Below, piece after piece: positions 22,617-29,405 of a stretch of DNA of 36,523 nt; position 1 is the stretch's first letter, and the number at the start of each line of letters is the position of its first letter. The stretch is from an uncultured Clostridia bacterium (GTDB lineage Bacteria; Bacillota; Clostridia; TANB77; CAG-508): NCBI GenBank assembly GCA_934155625.1, contig CAKPHD010000012.1:1-36523 (forward strand), in the 5' to 3' direction. The position numbers were made by a program, and so were the translations under genes. The notes below the pieces were generated by a model, which was given only the letters and a program-made list of their open reading frames with translations, was not told the DNA's origin and ran no database searches.

Positions 22617-23876
22617 TTACATTCCTGTAACTGGTAATTTAGGTATTTCAACGATTTTAGTTTCCACTACTGGTACTTCTACTATTCTTTCAGGTATTTC
22701 TGGTACATCTTCTTTTTCTATAGTTACAATAATTTTGCCGTTTTCTACCTCTAATAGTGCTTCTTCGTTCATTTTGATTTCTACCTTTTTCATCTCTAAA
22801 TCTATTGCATATCCGTCTGGTGCCTTGATTTCTCTAATGTAGTATATTCCTGGCATTAGCTTATCCATTATGATATGTCCTTGTTCATCTGTTTCTGCTA
22901 CTCTGATAATTTTTTGATTTTCATCTAAAATCTCAAATTTAGCACCTTTCAAAGTTTCTTTTGTGTCTTTATCACTTTTTTCTATAATTATTTTAGTATT
23001 ATTTTTTTCATATGATTGTACCAATTCACTGTCAACATCTTCAAACGAATATGCTGTTAATGCATAATTTTGAACATTGTCACTTGGTGCTCTTCCAAAA
23101 ACAACTGGCTTTGATTCTACTGGAGTATGTACTTTTATTTTAAATTCTCCTGATTCTTTTAAGCTTTGTATTGGTATTAAAATTTTGAATTTTCTGTCTG
23201 ATAAATTCGTTATTTTTGTTCCATTTGGTTGATTTTCTAAATTGATTACAATTTGGGAAATGTTTTTGTTGCTTTTTATTTCATATTGTTTTGATATATA
23301 TTGTGTTTCAATTTCATCTACTTCCCATTTTTCACTTTGACTAATTTCTACATTTGGTGTTTCGAATGTTTCTGTAGAGTTTTTAGCATTTTCTAATATT
23401 TGTTTCATTGCATTTATTGTTCTTATTCCTGCTTCATTTATTGGAGAATATAGTCCCAAATCTGTATTATATATGTAACAATAAACAGCTTGTTTTGTAG
23501 CAATGTATGCTTCCTCTTCACTTTCAACGCCTAGTTGCGAAAGGCTTTTGTATGGATAACCATTTGTTATAATCCTCCATAATCCTAAATCCTGCAGATT
23601 TCCTTCGCTTTTTACATTATATGATGAAACTTCGCCTACTCCTGGCAGTTCTCTGTTCAAACAATATACTGGATATTCTTTTCCATTTTCTTGGTAGACT
23701 GCATGAGTTGTTTTTATTGGAGTTCCACCTTTTTGGATTATTTTATTAAAATAGCCTTTTGAATATATTGTTATTTCTTCTCCATTTTCTACTGCTTGTA
23801 CTGTTGTAATTAGTAAAACCATATTTGCTACAATTATTACTAGAAAAACAGCAACTTTTTTTAAAGTTTTCTTCAA
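22617..23876 (-). CDS. surface adhesin: thioester domain, Cna-B domain, C-terminal LPVTG without sorting tail
   Basis: 419 residues from TTG 23876, which overlaps the sortase stop (TTGA) and has GAGGAGG upstream. The signal peptide ends TTVQA (28). The next region fits a thioester domain, with Cys72 in YPVYCLNREL and Gln129 in ATKQAVYCY, the pair that forms an internal thioester for covalent host or polymer attachment. A SpaA/Cna-B domain follows (KDTKETLKGAKFEILDE to YYIREIKAPDGYA), and then a Val/Glu/Pro stalk. It ends LPVTGM and stops: there is no hydrophobic segment or basic tail after LPxTG, which sortase substrates normally need. No continuation exists in other frames. Confidence 0.85.
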   Translation of the reverse strand: MKKTLKKVAVFLVIIVANMVLLITTVQAVENGEEITIYSKGYFNKIIQKGGTPIKTTHAVYQENGKEYPVYCLNRELPGVGEVSSYNVKSEGNLQDLGLWRIITNGYPYKSLSQLGVESEEEAYIATKQAVYCYIYNTDLGLYSPINEAGIRTINAMKQILENAKNSTETFETPNVEISQSEKWEVDEIETQYISKQYEIKSNKNISQIVINLENQPNGTKITNLSDRKFKILIPIQSLKESGEFKIKVHTPVESKPVVFGRAPSDNVQNYALTAYSFEDVDSELVQSYEKNNTKIIIEKSDKDTKETLKGAKFEILDENQKIIRVAETDEQGHIIMDKLMPGIYYIREIKAPDGYAIDLEMKKVEIKMNEEALLEVENGKIIVTIEKEDVPEIPERIVEVPVVETKIVEIPKLPVTGM

Positions 23877-24454
23877 TATCTGACCTCCTCTTTTTCTACT
23901 GCTTGTACACATCTTCTGTATTCTGGTTGATTTTCCACACATGTTATTAGTGTTAATCGATTATCTTCAGTGTTTTCTAGGTATTCCCATTCTGTGTCTT
24001 TTATTATTCTAACTTTTTCAACCTCGTATATTTTCTCAAAATTATTATAGGTATATTTTATTTCATCACCTTTTTGTAATAATTTTAAGTCTTGAAAATA
24101 GTTAACATTATATCCTCTGTTGTGACCTGCTAATCCTATGTTTCCAACTTCTTTTGGGGTAATCTCAAAATGTCCTATATATTGATTTAATATTTCTTTT
24201 GTTGTTCCTTCTGCAATTTCAGCAACTAACGAAATCTTTGGTATCTCTATCTTCCAGCCTTTTGCCTCCTCTCTTATCTCGTTTTCATTTTCTACATCTA
24301 AATCTGTTTTTTGACTAAATTCTTGTACCTGTTCTTGCATTATATTTGGTTTTGTATCTATTGATATTTTGTTTTGACTAATAAATATTTGAAATATGAC
24401 AAAAATTATTGATGTAAAAATATACAGTATTCCAGCTTTAGTGAGTTTAAACAT
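23873..24454 (-). CDS. sortase (probably class D-like)
   Basis: 193-residue membrane-anchored transpeptidase. An N-terminal membrane segment (about 9-26) precedes the sortase domain, with catalytic His111 in GLAGHNRGY, Cys172 in TLITCVENQPEYR and Arg180/181. Sortases cut LPxTG-like motifs and join substrates to peptidoglycan or to each other. It is first gene of the operon and overlaps the LPVTG adhesin by 4 nt, so the adhesin is the likely substrate. ATG 24454 is used; AGGTG lies about 11 nt upstream. Class is inferred from length and the TLITC context. Confidence 0.9.
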   Translation of the reverse strand: MFKLTKAGILYIFTSIIFVIFQIFISQNKISIDTKPNIMQEQVQEFSQKTDLDVENENEIREEAKGWKIEIPKISLVAEIAEGTTKEILNQYIGHFEITPKEVGNIGLAGHNRGYNVNYFQDLKLLQKGDEIKYTYNNFEKIYEVEKVRIIKDTEWEYLENTEDNRLTLITCVENQPEYRRCVQAVEKEEVRY

Positions 24455-24550
24455 ACATTCACTATCACCTCATTTTCAATTAAATTAATTTTTTTGATTT
24501 TTTTCGAAAAAAACTTTTGATCAAATTTTTTGAATTTAAATTCTGTAACT

Positions 24551-24605
24551 ATGTTAACATCTCTTTTTTATTTTGTCAAGAAAAATCGTTCGACACGTTT
24601 CGACA
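24551..24605 (-). promoter_or_regulatory. promoter of the sortase operon with two tandem Spo0A boxes
   Basis: On minus, TTGACA (24579-24574), a 17-bp spacer and TAACAT (24556-24551). Just upstream are two direct TGTCGAA heptamers at 24605-24599 and 24595-24589, exactly 10 bp apart (one helical turn) and 9 bp from the -35. That is the arrangement expected for a Spo0A dimer. It lies in the 280-bp divergent region shared with the HD-GYP gene. Confidence 0.75.
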
Positions 24606-24672
24606 TTTGGCAGTAAAACGCCTAAGAACACTCACTTTTAGCATTATATTTTTTTCAATTTTATAAATAGTA

Positions 24673-24701
24673 TTGCCTATTTTTAAGATTAATGTTATCA
24701 T
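24673..24701 (+). promoter_or_regulatory. promoter of the HD-GYP gene
   Basis: TTGCCT (24673-24678), 17 bp, TATCAT (24696-24701), 34 bp before the start codon. The Spo0A boxes at 24589-24605 lie about 70 bp upstream and could act on both divergent genes. Confidence 0.55.
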
Positions 24702-24734
24702 ATTATTAGCCAATTAAGAGAAAGGATTTTACAA

Positions 24735-25670
24735 ATGAAAGAAATAAAAGAAGTATTTAATTTTTATGACCAAACATATTTTAAATCATACAATCTAGAT
24801 AAAGCAATTCAATATCAATTAAATTTATTAGATTCGTTAGATATGTATACAAGAGAGCATTGCGAGAATGTTGCAACAATAGTGTGCAATTTATGTAGAA
24901 AGCTCCATTTATCCAAAGGCTTTACAGAGTATTGTACAATTTGTGCTTATTTGCATGATATTGGAAAACTATTTATTCCTTCTAGTATTCTTCAAAAACC
25001 TGGCAAATTAACTCTAGAAGAATACGAAATTATAAAAAAGCATACTACTCTTGGCTATAAATTATGTATTAAAGATACAAAACTTAGGCCTTATTATGCA
25101 GGTGCTTATTATCATCACGAAGCTCTTGATGGAACTGGTTATCCTCAAGGCTTAACGCAAAAAGACATCCCTTATGAGGCGCAAATTATAAGAGTTGCTG
25201 ATGAATATGATGCACTTGTTCATAAACGTCAATATAAATCACATATAGGAGTTACTGATTCTTTAAAAATTATTATTGCAAATACAAAAGCTTCGCCTAA
25301 TGCTCCTCAAAACACTTTGTTTTCTAAGTCTGGAAAAAATAACAAAAAAATTGTTAAAGCATTATTAAAGGTTGTTGTTGATGATATTGAATATGAGATA
25401 TATTCTACTATTGATTATGTAAAAAATTTGAATAAGGATCTTGATCGATTTAAAAAAATAGAAAATTTAATTAAAAAGAAAAATTCTTCTACTAAAGAAA
25501 AAGATGTGACATATTATTCACAATATATTGATTTGTTATTGTTCCCTGATGAGTCTCTTGATGATTTTGATAGATTACATCAAGAGTTGAAAGATGCATA
25601 TAAAATTAGAAAAGAGAAATTAGAACATTTACATTCTGAAATAAAAGAAATTAAAAAACTTCGTGTTTAA
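24735..25670 (+). CDS. HD-GYP domain phosphohydrolase
   Basis: 311 residues, soluble. An HD domain has His42 (TREHCENV), the HD pair in AYLHDIGKLFIP (74-75), a GYP motif HHEALDGTGYPQGL (127-140) and ADEYDALV. This matches HD-GYP proteins, many of which degrade cyclic di-GMP. The C-terminal third is a charged helical region with no receiver or sensor domain recognised. ATG 24735 follows AAAGGA. Its divergence from a surface-fibre operon is suggestive, since c-di-GMP often controls such structures, but substrate and link are inference. Confidence 0.88.
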   Translation: MKEIKEVFNFYDQTYFKSYNLDKAIQYQLNLLDSLDMYTREHCENVATIVCNLCRKLHLSKGFTEYCTICAYLHDIGKLFIPSSILQKPGKLTLEEYEIIKKHTTLGYKLCIKDTKLRPYYAGAYYHHEALDGTGYPQGLTQKDIPYEAQIIRVADEYDALVHKRQYKSHIGVTDSLKIIIANTKASPNAPQNTLFSKSGKNNKKIVKALLKVVVDDIEYEIYSTIDYVKNLNKDLDRFKKIENLIKKKNSSTKEKDVTYYSQYIDLLLFPDESLDDFDRLHQELKDAYKIRKEKLEHLHSEIKEIKKLRV

Positions 25671-25707
25671 TAATTTTTCCACCCCAATTATTGACATAGA
25701 GTCATAT

Positions 25708-25750
25708 AAAAAACCCTATACATTTTTTAATTGTATATAGGGTTTTATTT
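25708..25750. terminator. bidirectional terminator between the HD-GYP gene and ftsL
   Basis: Arms AAAACCCTATACA and TGTATATAGGGTTTT enclose a T-rich loop, with T runs on both strands. The ftsL stop codon (25747-25745) lies inside one arm. Confidence 0.8.
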
Positions 25751-26272
25751 TTTTATAAAATATTCTATTATTTTGTCTATTATATTAGTGTTTTCATCTT
25801 TTATTAATTTACTGCTTGTTTCTACATTGTCTGATTTGTCTAAGTCTACAGGAGTTCCTGATTTTTTCTGCATACCTAATTGTTCTGCTGCTTTTTGTTG
25901 AATACTGTTCCAATCTAATGTACTTTCTACTTCTTTTATGCTTTTTTCTACTTGGCCATCTTCTTTTTGTATTACTGCTAAGTTATTTTCTAGGTCTTTC
26001 TTTTGATTGAACATTTCCATTATAGAGATTTCTCTATAACTTACAGTAAGTAGCATACCAAATATAGCAACAACAACTACTACTTGTAATGCTCTGCTCT
26101 TTCCTTCTTTTACATTTTTTTTCGCTTCTACTTTTTGCTTTTCTTTTGGTTTTTGTGCTTTGTTTTGTTGCACTTTTTTAGTGTTTTTGTTTGCTGTTTT
26201 TCTTACTGTTGTTGTGTATTCTGGTTCATATTTTCTTGGACTTGTTCCATATTCATAATAATTTCTTGGCAT
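25745..26272 (-). CDS. ftsL: FtsL-like cell division protein
   Basis: 175 residues. A Lys/Gln-rich basic cytoplasmic part (NTKKVQQNKAQKPKEKQKV) precedes one membrane segment (LQVVVVVAIFGMLLTVSY) and a short extracellular coiled coil (EMFNQKKDLENNLAVIQKED), the layout of FtsL/DivIC septum proteins. QQKAAEQLGMQ is the typical conserved end of the coil. ATG 26272 is chosen for AGGAGGTG upstream; an ATG 45 nt earlier lacks this. The position after mraZ-rsmH supports FtsL. Transcription ends here, so the usual next gene, a division penicillin-binding protein, is not adjacent. Confidence 0.82.
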   Translation of the reverse strand: MPRNYYEYGTSPRKYEPEYTTTVRKTANKNTKKVQQNKAQKPKEKQKVEAKKNVKEGKSRALQVVVVVAIFGMLLTVSYREISIMEMFNQKKDLENNLAVIQKEDGQVEKSIKEVESTLDWNSIQQKAAEQLGMQKKSGTPVDLDKSDNVETSSKLIKDENTNIIDKIIEYFIKK

Positions 26273-26297
26273 ACTGCTCACCTCCTTTGTTAATGAC

Positions 26298-26349
26298 AGG
26301 GGACACATCTTCTTCACTGGTCTTTCTCTAAGGACAAGCTATGTCCCCT
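26298..26349. repeat. GGGGACA inverted repeat (REP-like hairpin) between rsmH and ftsL
   Basis: AGGGGACA (26298-26305) pairs with TGTCCCCT (26342-26349), with a 36-bp interior. GC-rich relative to its surroundings and without a T tract, so not a simple terminator. The style recalls REP-type elements spread by RAYT proteins, but a single copy is seen here. Confidence 0.5.
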
Positions 26350-26390
26350 ACCCGTGTGAATTACTGATTATCCCTTAATTTTGTTACTCT

Positions 26391-27320
26391 CTATATTTTC
26401 TCAAAAATTCTTAGTTTTGCACTTTTTGATCTTGAGTTTTCTTCTTGTTCCTCTTTTGTTGCAATTATCGGTTTTTTATTTATAATTTTTCCTTCTGATA
26501 CTGCTCCACAAACGCAATATGGTAAATCTTTAGGGCAAGTACATTTGCCTTGAGCATCTACATACGCATTTTTTACAGCTCTATCCTCTAGTGAATGGAA
26601 TGTTATTATTGCAAGCCTTCCACCTGTTTTTAAATGTTTTATGCATTTTCTAACAGTTTCATATAATGGCTTTATTTCATCATTTACTTCTATTCGTATT
26701 GCTTGGAATGTTCTTTTGGCAGGATGTCCGTCTTTTTTCGCAAATGCAGGCATTGATTTTTCAATTATCTGCACCAACTCCTCTGTTGTCTCAATTTCTT
26801 TTGTTTTTCGATATATACAAACATTTTTCGCAATCTGTCTAGAAAAACGCTCTTCACCATATTCATAAATAATATTTGCTAGTTTTTCTTCTGGATAATT
26901 ATTTACTACTTCTTTTGCTGTTAAGTTTTGAGTCTTGTCCATTCTCATATCTAGCTCATTATTTCCTAAATAGCTGAATCCTCTTTCTCTTTCGTCTAAT
27001 TGATATGATGAAACTCCTAGGTCTAATAGTATTCCATCAACTTCTTCTATTCCTAGATTTTCTAATATTTCTTCAATTTCATCATGGTTTCCATGTACAT
27101 ATTTTACGTTTTGGAATTCTTTTAGATTTTCTTTTGCAGCATTTAGCGCTTCTGTATCTCTATCAATTCCAATGAGTAAACCTTCAGGTGATAATTGTTT
27201 TAAAATTTGCTTACTATGTCCTGCTCCACCTAAAGTTCCATCTACATATATTCCATTTGGTTTTATGTTTAATCCTTTGATTGTTTCTTCTAACAATACT
27301 GGTTTGTGCTTAAATTCCAA
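26391..27320 (-). CDS. rsmH: 16S rRNA (cytosine(1402)-N4)-methyltransferase RsmH (MraW)
   Basis: 309 residues. It methylates N4 of C1402 in 16S rRNA using S-adenosylmethionine. SAM-binding VDGTLGGAGHS is at about 27-37, with DRDTEAL, LLDLGVSSYQLDE, RTFQAIRIEVNDE and TFHSLEDRAVK. A CTCPKDLPYCVCG Cys cluster is near the C-terminus. The start is TTG 27320 with GAGGTG upstream, opening EFKHKPVLLEETIKGL. Second gene of the mra cluster. Confidence 0.97.
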   Translation of the reverse strand: MEFKHKPVLLEETIKGLNIKPNGIYVDGTLGGAGHSKQILKQLSPEGLLIGIDRDTEALNAAKENLKEFQNVKYVHGNHDEIEEILENLGIEEVDGILLDLGVSSYQLDERERGFSYLGNNELDMRMDKTQNLTAKEVVNNYPEEKLANIIYEYGEERFSRQIAKNVCIYRKTKEIETTEELVQIIEKSMPAFAKKDGHPAKRTFQAIRIEVNDEIKPLYETVRKCIKHLKTGGRLAIITFHSLEDRAVKNAYVDAQGKCTCPKDLPYCVCGAVSEGKIINKKPIIATKEEQEENSRSKSAKLRIFEKI

Positions 27321-27347
27321 TTTTACACCTCTTTTTATAAACGTTAT

Positions 27348-27380
27348 TGCAGCTGAAGTTTGATATTTTCCCCAGCTGCA
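27348..27380 (-). other. hairpin in the mraZ-rsmH spacer
   Basis: TGCAGCTG (27348-27355) and CAGCTGCA (27373-27380) form an 8-bp stem with a 17-nt loop, 28 bp before the rsmH start. It has no T tract. The rest of the 188-bp spacer is purine-rich on the transcribed strand, with loosely repeated ACAAAAGA words and no credible gene. A role in RNA folding or processing is possible but unproven. Confidence 0.4.
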
Positions 27381-27508
27381 TTTTTAATACTTCTTTTGTT
27401 TCTTGGAATTTATCTTTAGCAATTTTGTCTTTTGTATTTTAATTTTTTTCTTTAGTGTGATTTCTTTTGTACTTTTGTCTTTTGTATCTTTATATAAACT
27501 TTTGCAAG

Positions 27509-27934
27509 TTATATACCTAACATTGTCATATTTTCTGCAATTTCATCTGCAGAGATATTTTCATCACATTTTTGCCAAATTTCTTTATCCCAAATTTCTA
27601 ATCTTGTTCCAACTCCTACTATTACTGCATCTTTTTCTAATTTTGCCGCAACTCTTAAGTTTGATGGTATTAAAAATCTGCCTTGTTTGTCAATTTCACA
27701 TTCTGTTGCTCCAGATAAGAAAAATCTAACAAAATTTCTTGCATTTTTGTCTGTTAGTGGTAGTGCTTTTAGTTTTGCTTCGAAATTCAACCATTCATTT
27801 TGAGAAAATACGAATAAACATCCATCTAAACCCTTAGTAATAATGAATTTTTCGCCAATGTCTTGTCTTAACTTGGCTGGCATTATCATTCTTCCTTTTG
27901 CATCTAAAGAGTGCTCGTATTCACCAATTAACAA
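27509..27934 (-). CDS. mraZ: transcriptional regulator MraZ
   Basis: 141 residues, with two SpoVT/AbrB-like half-domains: DAKGRMIMPAKLR (11-23) and DKQGRFLIPSNLR (about 82-94). MraZ forms rings and binds arrays of short direct repeats in front of its own operon, controlling division and cell wall genes. The start is TTG 27934 with GAGGTG upstream. Three matching repeats lie at 27999-28026. Confidence 0.96.
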   Translation of the reverse strand: MLIGEYEHSLDAKGRMIMPAKLRQDIGEKFIITKGLDGCLFVFSQNEWLNFEAKLKALPLTDKNARNFVRFFLSGATECEIDKQGRFLIPSNLRVAAKLEKDAVIVGVGTRLEIWDKEIWQKCDENISADEIAENMTMLGI

Positions 27935-27998
27935 TTGAACTTCACCTCATTTCTTACTTTAATGCTATTATTTATCAGGTCGAGTTGTAAAATATCGT

Positions 27999-28061
27999 AC
28001 CACTTTGCACCACTTTTTACCACTTCGTTATCATAATAATACATTTCATATTATTTTGCAA
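27999..28061 (-). promoter_or_regulatory. mraZ promoter and three phased MraZ boxes
   Basis: On minus, three direct boxes in exact 10-bp phase: GAAGTGGTAA, AAAGTGGTGC and AAAGTGGTAC (28026-27999). This matches the AAAGTG-type MraZ repeats known from mollicutes. A promoter TTGCAA (28061-28056), 17 bp, TATTAT (28038-28033) lies just upstream, so the boxes would cover the start site and suit repression. A second, weaker promoter downstream of the boxes (TTTACA near 27987) cannot be excluded. Confidence 0.75.
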
Positions 28062-28126
28062 GTGTTTTTCATAAATTTTTTAAATTTTTTTCAATCCTCA
28101 AAGCATTACAAACACTTGTTTTGAGA

Positions 28127-29257
28127 CTATTTTATCAAACCTTTTAAACACTTTATTAAATAATCAACTTGTTCAAATGTATTATTATCTCCAAAAGTAG
28201 TTCTTATAGCTGAATTCAGATAATCTTCTGGAACATTTATAGCAGTTAGTACATGTGATGGTTCTACATTTCCAGACGAACATGCAGAACCACTAGAAAC
28301 GCAAATTCCTTTTTCATCTAATTTAAAAATCAATTCAGACGCATCAATTCCTTTGAATGATACATTCGCATTACCAGGCAACCTATTTTCCATCCCTCCA
28401 TTTATTCTAAACTTTTGAGGCATTTCTTTTTGCAATTTCATCAAATAATAATCTCTCAATCTACTTAAATATCTAATATGTGTTGCCATATTTTTATTAG
28501 CAATTTCACAAGCTTTACCTAATCCCACAATTCCTGCAACATTTTCTGTACCTGCTCTTTGATTTCTCTCTTGATGACCGCCATTTATATATTTTTCCAC
28601 TTGCACATCTTTTTTAATGTATAATGCACCAATACCTTTAGGTGCATTTATTTTATGACCTGATAATGATAGCATATCAATCTGCATTTTTTGAACATCA
28701 ATTGGAATATTTCCTATTGTTTGAACAGCATCTGTGTGAAATATTATATTTCTATCATGTGCTATTTTTGCTATCTTTTCAATTGGCTGAATTGTACCAA
28801 TTTCATTATTTGCAGACATAATACTTATTAATATTGTTGTAGGCTTTATTGCCTCTTGTAACTCTTCTAAATTTATTACACCATTTTCGTCAACTCCTAT
28901 ATACGAAACTTCAAACCCCTGCCTTTCTAAAGTTTCGCAACTTTCTAATATTGCATGATGCTCTATTTTTGATGTAATAATATGATTTCCTTTTTCTTTA
29001 TTGGCATATGCAAAACCCTTTAATGCAGTATTATCACTCTCTGAACCACTCCCTGTAAAATATACCTCATGCGGATCACAGTTTATTAATTCTGCTACTT
29101 GGGCTCTAGCTTTTTCTATTGCTCTTTTGGCCTTTCTTCCTACAGAATATAATGATGATGCATTGCCATATTCAGTTGTCAAATATGGCATCATTTCATT
29201 TAATACTTCTGTTTTTATTTTGGTGGTCGCGCTATTATCTAAATATACAATATCCAT
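28127..29257 (-). CDS. cysteine desulfurase (NifS/IscS type)
   Basis: 376-residue PLP enzyme that takes sulfur from cysteine for Fe-S clusters or tRNA thiolation. It opens YLDNSATTKI, with ITSKIEHHAILESC, HTDAVQTIGN, the PLP-lysine motif SLSGHKINAPKGIG, and the active Cys in SSGSACSSG close to the C-terminus. ATG 29257 opens MDIVYLDNSATT. No iscU or mnmA gene is adjacent in the window, so the acceptor pathway is open. A repeat pair lies upstream. Confidence 0.95.
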   Translation of the reverse strand: MDIVYLDNSATTKIKTEVLNEMMPYLTTEYGNASSLYSVGRKAKRAIEKARAQVAELINCDPHEVYFTGSGSESDNTALKGFAYANKEKGNHIITSKIEHHAILESCETLERQGFEVSYIGVDENGVINLEELQEAIKPTTILISIMSANNEIGTIQPIEKIAKIAHDRNIIFHTDAVQTIGNIPIDVQKMQIDMLSLSGHKINAPKGIGALYIKKDVQVEKYINGGHQERNQRAGTENVAGIVGLGKACEIANKNMATHIRYLSRLRDYYLMKLQKEMPQKFRINGGMENRLPGNANVSFKGIDASELIFKLDEKGICVSSGSACSSGNVEPSHVLTAINVPEDYLNSAIRTTFGDNNTFEQVDYLIKCLKGLIK

Positions 29258-29312
29258 AACCGTTCTTTCCTTCCATTTATTCTTTAGATATTATATGTAA
29301 CTTCTTAAAAAT

Positions 29313-29393
29313 TGGTACCGTTGGGACCGGTTCTTAAAAGTACCACTTAAAAAAAGGAACTTTTGAGAACCGGTCCCAAATGTCCCTTTTTTT
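29313..29393. repeat. inverted pair of the 37-38 bp repeat, acting as a terminator-like hairpin
   Basis: Cores at 29326 (minus sense) and 29369 (plus sense). The two units are complementary over 22 bp with two mismatches (GGGACCGGTTCT / AGAACCGGTCCC, plus AAAAGT / ACTTTT flanks) around an A-rich loop. A further arm (CCCAAATGTCCC) and a T run at 29387-29393 on plus, and T runs on minus, make this a plausible bidirectional terminator. It lies 13 bp beyond the stop of the giant surface gene. Confidence 0.85.
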
Positions 29394-29405
29394 ATAAATA
29401 AAATT

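Noticed and set aside
22617..23942. Start of the adhesin at 23942
   Set aside because: This would overlap the sortase gene by 70 bp and place a basic non-signal stretch before the hydrophobic core; TTG 23876 with GAGGAGG gives a proper signal peptide and a 4-nt overlap.
26391..27320. Numerous long plus-strand frames opposite rsmH, mraZ and the giant gene
   Set aside because: They mirror the coding strand of clear genes, lack ribosome sites and encode low-complexity hydrophobic or Leu/Phe-rich sequence.
27321..27508. Small Lys/Thr-rich gene between mraZ and rsmH
   Set aside because: One frame runs for about 35 codons without a stop, but it has no start codon with a ribosome site and looks like A-rich spacer.
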